Shown here piece after piece: positions 1-9,108 of a stretch of 64,000 nucleotides of DNA (within the stretch, counting starts at the first letter, position 1; each line of letters begins with the position of its first letter). The notes beneath the pieces are model-generated. The model did no database searches and was not told the DNA's origin. It worked only from the letters and a program-made list of their open reading frames with translations. A program made the position numbers and the translations under genes. The DNA comes from Acidobacteriota bacterium. Lineage in GTDB: Bacteria > Acidobacteriota > Blastocatellia > Pyrinomonadales > Pyrinomonadaceae. The DNA is taken from NCBI GenBank assembly GCA_025463135.1, contig JAOAPY010000030.1, positions 124,001-188,000 on the forward strand. Direction: 5' to 3'.

Positions 1-815
1 CTCGTTCCTATCTCATAGAATTGAACGATGGAAGATGGATCGCCATTAAGGACGAAACCCCGGGAGCCGGCAGCAGCCTGCACGCCGAGTTGTGCGGCCG
101 CGGCGAGAAAGTTTTCGGGTAGTTGACTCGAGATTCCGAACAGCGCGCGAGCAAAGCCATCCGGCAGGGAGGCCTCGTCCGCAGGGTACTCGAGCTTGGG
201 ATTGCGGCGCGATGAGATGTGGCAGTTGAATAAAAGGACCGAACCATCATCGGTCTTTAGCGACATGAGCTCCTGGCCGATCGCGGTGGGATCGCCATCG
301 CTGGATTCGCCATCCGTGAGATGAAGCACGGTTGGTGGGAAGCCGCTCGGATGCTCTGCCAACCATGATTCCAGGATGGATCTGACCTGGGCCAGAGCTT
401 CACACATCGGCGTCTTGCCCTCGGCCGCCGGCAACAACCAGACGGGAAAGCGCACGGGGATTTCGACCCAGCCACCGGCGCCGTCCGGGACCTTCTTGTA
501 ACTGGTCTTGACCTGCAAGGGGTAATCAGCTATTTCAGCGATGGGCGCCAGCCGCCGTTGTTCCAATGGACCACCAAAGGCAGTGCCGACCCGGCGACCA
601 TAGCCGATTACGGCAAGATAATAGTAATTACGGACCTCTTCAGTCTTGGTGCAGCGAATTACCAGATCATGAAGAGTGTGATTGACTACCTCGGCGACAA
701 ACTCGGATTTCTTTAATGAGGCATCACCCTGAAACGGATCCGACATGGAGCCGGACTGATCGATCAGAAGAACGATGCAGGTTGGCTTAGCGCGCGTAAT
801 CTGGGCCGAATACAT
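1..815 (-). CDS. von Willebrand factor A domain protein, 3' end cut by window edge
   Basis: The minus strand reads openly from an ATG at 815 to base 1, about 271 codons without a stop. The first residues run into DQSGSMS (about residues 17-23), the metal-ion-dependent adhesion site DxSxS of VWA domains, in the context CIVLLIDQSGSMSDP. A later LTDGESSDGDPT stretch supplies the Thr/Asp loops of the same fold. There is no signal peptide or membrane segment in the visible part, so it is probably cytoplasmic. Resemblance is to the TerY/VWA group found near kinases or phosphatases, but the partner is outside the window. The zinc-ribbon membrane gene lies 74 bp upstream on the same strand. The family is clear; its role is unknown. 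Confidence 0.8.
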   Translation of the reverse strand, partial: MYSAQITRAKPTCIVLLIDQSGSMSDPFQGDASLKKSEFVAEVVNHTLHDLVIRCTKTEEVRNYYYLAVIGYGRRVGTAFGGPLEQRRLAPIAEIADYPLQVKTSYKKVPDGAGGWVEIPVRFPVWLLPAAEGKTPMCEALAQVRSILESWLAEHPSGFPPTVLHLTDGESSDGDPTAIGQELMSLKTDDGSVLLFNCHISSRRNPKLEYPADEASLPDGFARALFGISSQLPENFLAAAAQLGVQAAAGSRGFVLNGDPSSIVQFYEIGT

Positions 816-889
816 GTTTTGATTTCTATCTCTTGAAGGATGATTGTATCTCTGAATTCCTGACGGGCCGCTTGCTCTTCGTGATGCTG

Positions 890-1822
890 TTACTCAAACG
901 CCGGAGGCGGCGGCGGTCCGTTACTCTCAATGAACGAACCTGGGCCTCTGGCCTTAAGAATACTTAAATAGATAACCAGCGAAAGGACGGTTGTTGATTC
1001 ATTGAAGATGTCGGTGGTCATTCCCAGCAAGGCTTGCAACGGCCAAAAAGTAACTCCACTCGCAATCAACATAGTCGAGACGAAGCCGGCGGGAAGGGCG
1101 ACAACCAACAAAAGTAAGCCGAACACGAAACGCACTCCGAAAATATTTCCTTTATAGCCCTTGGTCAAGCTATAGCTACGCTTGAGAATTTCGATCGGCC
1201 CAAGATCCTCCAGCGCTGCCAGCGGATAAATCACTTCAAAACCGAGAGTAAGAATAACGCCCGGGACAATCAAACATATATAACCCAACGTTTGAAGAAT
1301 TGTGGCCAGCAGCGCGACGACAGCTACTTTGCCGATCCTGCTCAGACCCCAGCGATAAGTTTCATTGAGGCTTGGCGCCACTCCTGTGCGCATAACTGTT
1401 ATTAGAGCAAAGATGAGCGAGGGCGATACGAGTGCCTTACAGAATCCTGCGAGCAATATGATGCCCACTCCGACCTGCCAGTCGGTCTGTTTGGTTCCCA
1501 AACTCAAGGCCTTAAAGATTTCAAAAGGCGCAAAAATGACGACGACTATTTTTGTGATGAGCCAGATATTGTCTTTGAACAACGTGATGGTGGGGCTGAG
1601 TGCGGTGCTGATTCCGTCAAACGGAGGGACAACAGGTGAAAATGGTAGTTCTTCCGGGTGCTCAGGCTCGCTACTTTCCAGATCGATGGACGGGAGCAAG
1701 TACTCAGCGGTAGAGGTATCGGGGCTTGGCACTGTCGCACTTAGTTCTGCTCCGCAGCTTTCGCACTTTTCGTCGGCCAGGCGATTTATCAACCCGCACT
1801 GCCGGCATTTGACATTAGTCAT
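890..1822 (-). CDS. zinc-ribbon domain membrane protein
   Basis: 310 residues. The N-terminus has a four-cysteine zinc ribbon (CRQCG at 6-10, CESCG at 20-24), followed by an acidic Pro/Ser linker to about residue 75. Five or six hydrophobic helices then fill residues 80-300. This is the layout of bacterial membrane proteins in which a cytoplasmic zinc ribbon is tethered to an unknown integral domain; the C-terminus ends in a proline-rich tail. The start at 1822 has an AGGAG ribosome site 7 bp upstream. It lies upstream of the VWA gene on the same strand, and the two may be co-transcribed. No function can be assigned. Confidence 0.75.
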   Translation of the reverse strand: MTNVKCRQCGLINRLADEKCESCGAELSATVPSPDTSTAEYLLPSIDLESSEPEHPEELPFSPVVPPFDGISTALSPTITLFKDNIWLITKIVVVIFAPFEIFKALSLGTKQTDWQVGVGIILLAGFCKALVSPSLIFALITVMRTGVAPSLNETYRWGLSRIGKVAVVALLATILQTLGYICLIVPGVILTLGFEVIYPLAALEDLGPIEILKRSYSLTKGYKGNIFGVRFVFGLLLLVVALPAGFVSTMLIASGVTFWPLQALLGMTTDIFNESTTVLSLVIYLSILKARGPGSFIESNGPPPPPAFE

Positions 1823-2090
1823 CGTGGGCTCCTGGCTGCGGCAAAGGTCGGCAGGGTTTGCGGACGTTTTGAGTGGTCGTTGTTAGAGTTCAAGTTCATT
1901 TCGCGACCAGCACTGACCTAACGGTGATTGAAAGAGAAGTACGTTCGGATACCCATGAAGCAAATGCGGGGCGAGTCGCATCGTGCAAGGAAACGCAAAT
2001 AATTTACTGAAGAAAGTTCAGCGTAGCAAGAACGATTGAATGGCCCTTGTCCGAATGAACTGATCAACTAGCACCGGAGGTGCGGTCGAC

Positions 2091-2331
2091 GGTAGCCAGG
2101 AGCAAGCGTTTCACCCCGCCCCTGGATCCAGCAGGAAAGGTTTCGGGGCCCTGAAAGGACGATAGTAAGTTCCCCCCACGAAACACATGATGAGTTGGTG
2201 TTTGACGACTAACCGGCGACGGTGAAAGCCCATCGCTGTGTCGCCATGACAACTCTTTCTGTCGCCCTTTCAGGGCTCGTTGTTTGAGGCGGTGATCCAG
2301 GGGCTTCGCGAAGCGCTTGCCCCTGGCTACC
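2091..2331. repeat. imperfect inverted repeat element in the 1823-2463 spacer
   Basis: The left arm begins GGTAGCCAGGAGCAAGCG at 2091; the right arm ends with its near complement CGCTTGCCCCTGGCTACC at 2331. Inner parts also pair (GGGGCCCTGAAAGG against CCCTTTCAGGGC). It has the form of a non-autonomous palindromic element and carries no credible gene. The rest of the spacer (1823-2090, 2332-2463) shows no gene or clear signal. Confidence 0.6.
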
Positions 2332-2463
2332 TTCTGCCGCGCCTTCCGCGCCAATTTTTGGTGATCGCGCTGAGCTTCTCATCGGGAGCCGGAGCCGCCA
2401 TCTCACGTTTACGCAGGCGCGACTCGCGGCTACACTCAACCTTACAACTGCAGTTAATCAAAG

Positions 2464-4092
2464 ATGAGTGGCGTAATCAGAGAACCCTGCGACGAAGCTA
2501 TCATCCTCTCTCGGAGGACCGGCGTTCCCTGCGCGGAACGCAAGGCCCGTTGGATTCTTGCCGCCACGATCCTCGCCTCGAGCATGGCGTTCATCGATGG
2601 CACAGTCGTAAACGTCGCGCTTCCGTCTCTGCAACAGCATCTACAGGCGACGGCTATCGGCATGCAGTGGGTGGTCGAAGGTTATTCTTTGTTCCTTTCG
2701 GCTCTGCTATTGGTTGGGGGCTCGCTCGGCGATCATTACGGTCGGCGCCGCGTTTTCCTGATTGGGGTCGCTCTATTTGCCGCCGCCTCGGGCTGGTGCG
2801 GTCTGGCCCCCGGCATCACGCAACTCATCCTGGCGCGAGCGCTACAGGGAATTGGAGGAGCGCTGCTGGTGCCGGGCAGCCTGGCCATCATCAGTGCGTC
2901 TTTCTCCGCGGAAAATCGCGGGCGCGCAATTGGCACCTGGTCCGGATTTTCGGCCATGACCACCGCCATCGGACCGGTGCTCGGCGGTTGGCTGGTCCAA
3001 CATGTGTCCTGGCGCGCGGTGTTCTTCTTAAATCTACCTTTGGCCATCGCGGTGATTGTAATCTCCCTGCGTCACGTGCCTGAGAGCCGGGACCGAAATG
3101 AAAGCGGGCCCATCGACTGGCTGGGAGCGGTGCTGGCTACGTTTGCTTTGGGTGGATTGGTTTACGGCCTGATCGAATCATCGCGTCTCACTTTGTTTGC
3201 GTGGCAGGTGATCGTTGCCCTGGGTCTTGGTCTGGCGGCGCTGACAGCGTTCGGCATTATTGAAGCAAGGGTGCACTCGCCGATGTTACCGCTCAAATTG
3301 TTTCGCTCGCGAAACTTTGCCGGAGCGAACGCGTTGACTCTTCTGCTTTACTTCGCGCTGGGCGGCGCGCTGTTTTTTCTAACGCTCGATTTAATTCAGG
3401 TGCAGGGCTTTTCTCCCACGGCAGCAGGCGCTGCTCTATTGCCCTTTGTCATCATCATGTTTGCGCTCTCGCGCTGGTCGGGAGGCTTGATTGCCCGGTT
3501 TGGACCACGACTGCCATTGATAGTCGGACCAACGGTGGCGGCCGCGGGGTTTGTACTGCTGGCGCTGCCCGGTGCGCACTCCGGTTACTGGCCGGCATTC
3601 GTTTCAGGCGCAAGCGACGGCATCGGTTTCTTTCCCGGCGTAGTGGTTCTGGGACTGGGTATGGCGATAAGCGTGGCGCCGCTCACCACGACCGTCATGG
3701 GCTCGGTATCCGAAGAGCAGGCAGGAGTAGCTTCCGGAATTAACAACACGGTCGCACGCACGGCGGGCCTGTTGGCAATCGCTGTTCTGGGAGTAGTGAT
3801 GCTCCAGGTCTTCAGCAGGGAACTTGATCGACAACTGTCGAGGATCGACATTCCCGCCGCGGCCCGCACGGTCCTCTATGAGCAACGCATGAAACTTGCC
3901 GGCATCGATATCGCACAGGCGCAAAACCCTGGGAACACTTCCAGCGAAGTTGTGCAGCACCAGCTTCAGCAAGCGGTGCAGGAGTCATTTGTTTCCGGGT
4001 TTCGCATTGTCATGCTAATCGCCGCGAGCATGGCCCTGGGTAGCGCGCTGTGTACTTGGTTGATGATTCAGAACAAGCCGGCCGATGGTTGA
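2464..4092 (+). CDS. DHA2-family (EmrB/QacA-type) MFS drug exporter
   Basis: 542 residues with about 14 hydrophobic helices, the size and topology of the drug:H+ antiporter-2 family. Family motifs are visible: FIDGTVVNVALPSLQ in helix 1, GGSLGDHYGRRRVF (motif A, loop 2-3) near residue 85, and the helix-5 motif C region GPVLGGWLVQHVSWR near residue 175. It would export hydrophobic or amphipathic compounds through the inner membrane using the proton gradient. No adaptor protein or outer-membrane partner lies next to it, unlike the second DHA2 gene at 36.8-38.4 kb. It stands alone between two repeat-filled spacers. The chosen ATG gives the usual short cytoplasmic head before helix 1. Confidence 0.9.
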   Translation: MSGVIREPCDEAIILSRRTGVPCAERKARWILAATILASSMAFIDGTVVNVALPSLQQHLQATAIGMQWVVEGYSLFLSALLLVGGSLGDHYGRRRVFLIGVALFAAASGWCGLAPGITQLILARALQGIGGALLVPGSLAIISASFSAENRGRAIGTWSGFSAMTTAIGPVLGGWLVQHVSWRAVFFLNLPLAIAVIVISLRHVPESRDRNESGPIDWLGAVLATFALGGLVYGLIESSRLTLFAWQVIVALGLGLAALTAFGIIEARVHSPMLPLKLFRSRNFAGANALTLLLYFALGGALFFLTLDLIQVQGFSPTAAGAALLPFVIIMFALSRWSGGLIARFGPRLPLIVGPTVAAAGFVLLALPGAHSGYWPAFVSGASDGIGFFPGVVVLGLGMAISVAPLTTTVMGSVSEEQAGVASGINNTVARTAGLLAIAVLGVVMLQVFSRELDRQLSRIDIPAAARTVLYEQRMKLAGIDIAQAQNPGNTSSEVVQHQLQQAVQESFVSGFRIVMLIAASMALGSALCTWLMIQNKPADG

Positions 4093-4106
4093 AGTCTTTA
4101 ATTCCT

Positions 4107-4382
4107 TCCTCTCATTCTCACCCGGTTTCACAGCCTGCGTAAACTGGGCCCTGGTTTCAAGGAGTCAAGTGCGTCTTGAATAAGTCGGGAAGGGGACGCT
4201 GTCCCCGCCTCGAGTTGCGCGACGATCAACCAAGCAAGAGGTAGAGATGCTTTGGCTGCATACACATATGACTTTTCATGAATCTCCCCCACCTGGAGCG
4301 GGTACAGGGTCCCCTTCCCGACTGTACTTGTCCAACAGGCTATTAGATCACCCGGTTGAGACCGGGTGTGAATAAGATGAGA
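4107..4382. repeat. composite inverted-repeat spacer (family A plus a GGGGAC palindrome)
   Basis: Two family-A units in opposite orientation (CTCATTCTCACCCGGTTTCA at 4111 and its near complement around 4348-4380) flank a second inverted pair, GTCGGGAAGGGGAC at 4183-4196 and GTCCCCTTCCCGAC at 4309-4322. The left inner arm itself folds as GGGGAC-GCT-GTCCCC. The pattern resembles REP-like elements spread by tyrosine transposases, but no transposase is present. Confidence 0.6.
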
Positions 4383-4389
4383 TGTACAC

Positions 4390-7278
4390 TCATTCGCCGC
4401 CCGACAGCGACGCGTGCGGCAGGATCGTATGCGGGATTGGTTCCAGAAATCGTGAGAGCGCCGGGAAAGAATCACTGTCGGCACCGCGATAGACATTAAC
4501 TGGATAGACGTAATGAAGCTCGCGTCTCGCCCGCGTGGTTGCGACATAAAGCAATCGCCGCTCTTCTTCGAAATCATCAAACTCATCCTGAAAGCGGTTG
4601 GAAGGGAACCAGCCGTCGGTCATCCAAATCACAAACAGATTGTCCCACTCCAGCCCCTTGGCCGAGTGCACCGTCGAAAGCGTTACGAAACCGCTGTTAC
4701 GCCGGGCGCTATTTCCCTGGGCCGCTTCTGACGGATCGAGTGCCACATCTTCCAGCAACTTCGCCGCCGTCTTGTAACGCCTGGCGATTGCCTGCAGATT
4801 TTCCAGGTCGCGGCCGCGACGTTGTGCGTCATCGTATTTGGCTTTCAACAAAGGACGGTAAAAGCGCAGCACTGCCGTGAGCTGCTCTCCGGGCGATTTG
4901 CTTTCCAGCACGCTCGTCAACACGCGCGCCAGCCGGATCAATTGCGACTGATAACTGGCCCGGGCCGGAAATCGATGCAGCTTCTTGAACAGACCGTCTT
5001 TCGTTCTGGCGGATCTGAATTCTTTTCGCTCAACGCCCAGATGATCGAGAATCTGATAGACCGTCGCATCGCCGATATGATCGATCAGTTTAAGAGTGCG
5101 AAACCAGGAGAGCGTATCGGAAGGTTTGACTACGACACGAAGAAAGGCCAGCGCGTCTTTGATATGGGCCGACTCGGCAAACTTGATGCCGCCGAACTTG
5201 CGAAAGGGAATTCCATTTTTGCCCAGTTCTATTTCCAGATCGAAAGAGTGAGAGCTGGAGCGAAACAGCACGGCGATTTCGCTAAGCGGCACGTCCTGTT
5301 CGCGTAACTCTTCAATCCGTTCGACGACGAAACGCGACTGCTCGTTCTCATCGCGAGCGCTGACGGCCATGGGAGGCTGACCGCCTTCGATGCGCGAGAA
5401 CAGACGCTTGGCATAGCCTTCTTTGACATTTTCAATAATCGCATTGGCCACATCGAGAATGGGCTGAGTGCTGCGAAAGTTTTCTTCGAGCTTGATGATC
5501 CGGGTCTTCGGAAAAAGTTTGGGAAACTCCAGCATGTTCTTGTGGCTGGCGCCGCGAAATGAATAGATCGACTGGAACTCATCGCCGACCACGGCCACGT
5601 TGTCGTGCTTTGCCGTCAGCAGTTTTACGATCTGCGCCTGCAGCCTGTTCGTGTCCTGATACTCATCCACCATGATGTAGCGATACTGATCCGAAAGCTG
5701 ATGGCGCAATTCCTCGCTGGCTTCGAGCGCCTCGCGCAGACGCACGAGCAGATCGTCATAGGTGAGCATCTGGCGCGTGCGCTTGAATTGTTCGAACAAG
5801 CGGTACAGCTCTTCCAGGCCCGCGCGCTCCTCGCTGAATTGTGGATAACTCTGCTTGAGCACTGTCTTCATTGGACTCACTTTGTTGACCATCATGCTGA
5901 AGATCGCAGCGATGGTGCGCTTGCGTGGAAAGCGTTGTTCTTTGGTAAGCCTTATCTGCCGTCGCAGGAGATCGATGAGATCTTCGGTGTCGCTCTGGTC
6001 CAGCACCGTAAAGTTGCGTTGGACGCCGGCCTGCTCAGCGTACTTGCGCAGCACTGAGTGTCCCAGGGAATGAAAGGTACCGCCGGAAACTCTCTGACAG
6101 CGCGCGTCGGCCAGACCCGCGGCGCGGGCGAGCATGCTGGTTGCGGCCCTGCGTGTGAAGGTGAGCAGCAGCACCGACTCTGGCCGCGCGCCGGTTTCTA
6201 TAAGCCGCGCGACGCGATAGACCAGGGTGCGCGTCTTGCCGGTGCCGGCGCCGGCGACGATTAAGAGCGGACCTTCCGTTGTCAGCACGGCCTTGAGTTG
6301 GGCTTCGTTCAGTTCCTTTTCATAGTCGATCCTGCCGGCCCTTGAAGTCACGGTCATGCGCCGCAATACGAGCCGTGACTTGCTCGCAGCCGGCGCTGCC
6401 TTTCCCAGTTCCAGATCGCGTTTCAAGGCCCTGAGTTCGAGGACTAACGCGGCGACGGTTTGATAGCGATCCTTCGGCGCCTTTGCCAGGGTCCGGATCA
6501 GAATGCGGTGCATGTCCGCAGGTAGTTCAGGCCTGCCCTTCGTGATCAGTTTCGGTTCCCCATGGAGGATCGCGTGCATCGTGTCGATGCGATTCTTATT
6601 CACAAAGGGACAGGTGCCCGTCAACATTTCACAAAGGACGACGCCGAAGGAGAAGATGTCGCAGCGGTGGTCCACGCGTTGGCCCAGCAGTTGTTCCGGC
6701 GCCATGTAATTGACCGTCCCCATGAGGGTGCCGGACTCGGTCTCGACGCGAATCAGAGTTTTCTCGGCGCTGTCGACCGCGAGTACGCGCTCTCTTTGTG
6801 CCACCAGTTTCGCCAGACCGAAATCCAGAATCTTGGCATAGCCGTCGCGTCGAATCATCAGATTCTCTGGCTTGAGATCGCGATGAATGATCCCGGCCTG
6901 ATGCGCCTCCGCCAGACCTTCGGCGATTTGTATCGCAATGTCCAAAATGTCCTTGACTTGAAATGCTTTGGCCCGGATCTTCTGGCGCAGCGTTTCACCT
7001 TCGACATACTCCATCGCGATATAGGGTTTGCCATCGTGCTCGCCAACTTCGTAAACGGTGAGGATGTGCGGGTGATTCAGGGCCGAGGCAGCTACCGCTT
7101 CCTGTTGAAAACGCCGCCGCCGATCCTGTTGCGAAAGGAATTCCGGTTTCAGAAGCTTGAGCGCGACGACGCGTTGCAGTTTTTTGTCGTAGGCTTTATA
7201 CACCGCGCCCATTCCGCCTGCGCCCAGCGGCTCCATGATGCGGTAATGTGCGACGGTTTCTTCCGGAGTCGCTTTCAT
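4390..7278 (-). CDS. Ser/Thr protein kinase fused to a UvrD/Rep-type superfamily 1 helicase
   Basis: 962 residues in one open frame. Residues 10-290 form a complete Hanks-type kinase: glycine loop GAGGMG (19-24), catalytic Lys41, HRDLKPEN (132-139), DFG (152-154), APE (193-195). There is no transmembrane anchor. After a linker, residues about 320-950 form a 3'-5' superfamily 1A helicase: Walker A GAGTGKT (343-349), Walker B VDEYQDTN, motif III GDEFQSIYSFRG (GDDDQ is commoner), motif V TVHSAKGLEWD and motif VI LLYVATTRARRELH. Both halves look catalytically intact. Free UvrD unwinds DNA in repair; here its activity may be governed by autophosphorylation, or the helicase may sense DNA for the kinase, both inferences. 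It is apparently monocistronic. The fusion is real at sequence level because both domains share one frame without a stop. Confidence 0.9.
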   Translation of the reverse strand: MKATPEETVAHYRIMEPLGAGGMGAVYKAYDKKLQRVVALKLLKPEFLSQQDRRRRFQQEAVAASALNHPHILTVYEVGEHDGKPYIAMEYVEGETLRQKIRAKAFQVKDILDIAIQIAEGLAEAHQAGIIHRDLKPENLMIRRDGYAKILDFGLAKLVAQRERVLAVDSAEKTLIRVETESGTLMGTVNYMAPEQLLGQRVDHRCDIFSFGVVLCEMLTGTCPFVNKNRIDTMHAILHGEPKLITKGRPELPADMHRILIRTLAKAPKDRYQTVAALVLELRALKRDLELGKAAPAASKSRLVLRRMTVTSRAGRIDYEKELNEAQLKAVLTTEGPLLIVAGAGTGKTRTLVYRVARLIETGARPESVLLLTFTRRAATSMLARAAGLADARCQRVSGGTFHSLGHSVLRKYAEQAGVQRNFTVLDQSDTEDLIDLLRRQIRLTKEQRFPRKRTIAAIFSMMVNKVSPMKTVLKQSYPQFSEERAGLEELYRLFEQFKRTRQMLTYDDLLVRLREALEASEELRHQLSDQYRYIMVDEYQDTNRLQAQIVKLLTAKHDNVAVVGDEFQSIYSFRGASHKNMLEFPKLFPKTRIIKLEENFRSTQPILDVANAIIENVKEGYAKRLFSRIEGGQPPMAVSARDENEQSRFVVERIEELREQDVPLSEIAVLFRSSSHSFDLEIELGKNGIPFRKFGGIKFAESAHIKDALAFLRVVVKPSDTLSWFRTLKLIDHIGDATVYQILDHLGVERKEFRSARTKDGLFKKLHRFPARASYQSQLIRLARVLTSVLESKSPGEQLTAVLRFYRPLLKAKYDDAQRRGRDLENLQAIARRYKTAAKLLEDVALDPSEAAQGNSARRNSGFVTLSTVHSAKGLEWDNLFVIWMTDGWFPSNRFQDEFDDFEEERRLLYVATTRARRELHYVYPVNVYRGADSDSFPALSRFLEPIPHTILPHASLSGGE

Positions 7279-7295
7279 GATATCCCGAATGATTC

Positions 7296-7406
7296 ATCCG
7301 CAGATTACGCCGATTACACTGATTTAAAAAGCATGAACTCAAATGCTTCGGAGTGCCAGTCAAAAAAAGTTCTTCTGAATCAGTGTAATCCGTGAAATCT
7401 GCGGAT
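7296..7406. repeat. inverted repeat between kinase-helicase and methyltransferase
   Basis: ATCCGCAGATTACGCCGATT at 7296 pairs imperfectly with the complement of AATCCGTGAAATCTGCGGAT ending at 7406, around a core of about 50 bp. The right end touches the stop codon of the methyltransferase gene. Long arms of this kind are typical of dispersed palindromic elements. Confidence 0.6.
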
Positions 7407-8071
7407 TATCTTTTCTGCTTGCGCAGATGCAACGTCAGCACTCGTGGCAGATCGGTCTGGAGCGCGGGCGGATCTCGGAGTTCTCCCAGGTGCACGAGTT
7501 CAAATCCGACTCTCAGGCCGGCGTTAATGAATTCGGAAATGTCGTGTAGGTAGGCGGGCACGCGCACCTGCTCGCCCGTCTCCGTGTCGGTGAATTCAGC
7601 CTGGCGCCCGGACAATTGTCGCGTCGGGTGTAACTCGCAAACAAAAAATTCACCACCGGGACGCAAAGTGCGGGCAGCTTCAGCGAAGATTGCATCGAGG
7701 TCTTCAATGTGCTCCAAGACCAGCATCACGATCGCGACGTCCCCGCCCGCATCGGGAAGCGGCCAGGCGGCGCGAATATCATGCTCAATAAAGCAAACGT
7801 TGAGAGCAGGCACGCGCGTCTTTGCCCGGCGTAGCATGCCCGCTGAGAAATCCAGAGCGAAGATCCTCGCAGCTTGTTCGGCTAGCCACTGCGTGTTGTA
7901 GCCAGTGCCGCAACCAATCTCAATGACCTCACGCCCGGCTAACTCCAATCCGGATTGTCGCAGCGCTGCTGCTGCCATTTCGCGCGTCTTGTTGGGATCG
8001 CTGTCGTAGGTCCCGGCCCAACGATTGTAAGCACTGGCAATCTCGGGAGTATTTGAGGGAACGGATTCCAT
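7406..8071 (-). CDS. class I SAM-dependent methyltransferase
   Basis: 221 residues. Motif I of the Rossmann methyltransferase fold is VIEIGCGTGYNTQWL near residue 52, followed by an acidic ALDFS after strand 2 and DVAIVMLVLEHIEDLD at the motif-II/III position. This is the UbiE/type-11 methyltransferase layout with a small-molecule substrate that cannot be read from the sequence. The C-terminal third (LHDISEFINAGLRVGFELVHLGEL) is a normal cap for the family. It lies 45 bp downstream of a second methyltransferase on the same strand, so the two may share a transcript. Confidence 0.85.
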   Translation of the reverse strand: MESVPSNTPEIASAYNRWAGTYDSDPNKTREMAAAALRQSGLELAGREVIEIGCGTGYNTQWLAEQAARIFALDFSAGMLRRAKTRVPALNVCFIEHDIRAAWPLPDAGGDVAIVMLVLEHIEDLDAIFAEAARTLRPGGEFFVCELHPTRQLSGRQAEFTDTETGEQVRVPAYLHDISEFINAGLRVGFELVHLGELRDPPALQTDLPRVLTLHLRKQKR

Positions 8072-8116
8072 GTTTGCGTTTGCGTAAGGTTCGAATTGTA
8101 GGGTCCGCCACTACAA

Positions 8117-8776
8117 TCATCGCTTCATCGCCAACGTCAGGCCGTCGCCAACGGTGAGCATACTGAGCGCTACCCGTTCATCGTGATATAGCTTTTCATT
8201 TAATCGCCGGATCGCTACGGTGTCTTCATCCTGTGCGTTCGGATCGGCGACCCGGCCCGACCAGATAGTATTGTCAATGGCGATCAGGCCGCCAACACGC
8301 AACAGAACCAATGCGCGCTCGTAATAGTTTTCGTAGTTTGTCTTGTCCGCGTCGATGAAAGCAAAGTCGAAGGTTCCCTCGTCGCCAGCTTTGATCAATT
8401 CATCCAGAGTGGCCAGCGCCGGCGCCAGCCGTAGATCAATTTTCCGATCCACACCGGCTTCCTTCCAGTAGCGCCGCGCCACCGCAGTGTATTCCTCGCT
8501 GACGTCACAGGCGATGATGCGACCGTCATCAGGCAGTCCCCACGCGACCCACAGCGAACTATAACCGGTGAAAACTCCGATCTCGAGTGTTTTCTGCGCG
8601 CGCAACAGTTGGACCAGCAACTGCATAAACTGGCCCTGGTCCGGCGAAATCTGCATCTGCGCTTGCGCCATCTTTTGCGTTTCCTCTCGCAACCGCGTTG
8701 CCACCTCAGGCTCGCGTACGGAAACATCGACGAGGTATTGATAAGTGCGTTCATCAAACGAAAAGTGTCTGGACAT
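8117..8776 (-). CDS. class I O-methyltransferase (caffeoyl-CoA/catechol O-MT-like)
   Basis: 219 residues, the usual length of the family. Visible motifs are LEIGVFTGYSSLWVAW (SAM loop, about residue 65), IIACDVSEEY, FDFAFIDADKTNYENYY (metal- and SAM-binding Asp residues) and GGLIAIDNTIWSGRV. This matches Mg-dependent O-methyltransferases of the PF01596 type that methylate catechol-like hydroxyls. The start at 8776 is followed by a typical N-terminal helix. Its substrate is not indicated by neighbours. A family-B repeat lies immediately upstream. Confidence 0.88.
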   Translation of the reverse strand: MSRHFSFDERTYQYLVDVSVREPEVATRLREETQKMAQAQMQISPDQGQFMQLLVQLLRAQKTLEIGVFTGYSSLWVAWGLPDDGRIIACDVSEEYTAVARRYWKEAGVDRKIDLRLAPALATLDELIKAGDEGTFDFAFIDADKTNYENYYERALVLLRVGGLIAIDNTIWSGRVADPNAQDEDTVAIRRLNEKLYHDERVALSMLTVGDGLTLAMKR

Positions 8777-8828
8777 TACGTATTCTCCCCAAGCTAACGG
8801 AAGACTAATATGACTTTACAGATGTTTA

Positions 8829-8900
8829 GAATACCAACTTAAGTCGGGTTCTCCTCATTGTACGCAAAAGCCTGACTGAAGTCGGTACTCTGAAAACCTG
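8829..8900. repeat. family-B repeat pair (CGACTTCAGTCGGG type)
   Basis: Two facing copies, ACTTAAGTCGGGTT near 8837 and CTGACTGAAGTCGGTACTC near 8872, make a stem of about 70 bp. Other copies occur at 10.04-10.24, 12.38, 12.64 and 15.47-15.57 kb. Confidence 0.65.
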
Positions 8901-9006
8901 TTACGAATGCGAAGGCTTGAATTACAATCGAGGCAATATTTTTGCACTGCGAGTTAGTATCTCGCAACTGAGTAACGAGGCATCGCTTTTGTACTTCATC
9001 CGTTCT

Positions 9007-9066
9007 TGTAGGGGCGGACCTAAGTGTCCGCCCTGGTTGTCTGAAGTCCACGCCAGGGCGGACACA
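9007..9066. repeat. family-D repeat (GTAGGGGCGGAC type)
   Basis: GTAGGGGCGGACC, then GTGTCCGCCCTGG, a short loop and CCAGGGCGGACAC form nested inverted repeats. A close relative lies at 30888-30960. It sits just upstream of the hypothetical gene at 9109, which argues against longer start choices for that gene. Confidence 0.6.
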
Positions 9067-9108
9067 CAGTTCCCTGCAAGATCCGTCGTTGGAAAGTATC
9101 AATCATCA

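Noticed and set aside
2280-3083. Long plus-strand frame overlapping the start of the MFS exporter
   Set aside because: It reads through an inverted repeat and then shadows the exporter in another frame; no motifs.
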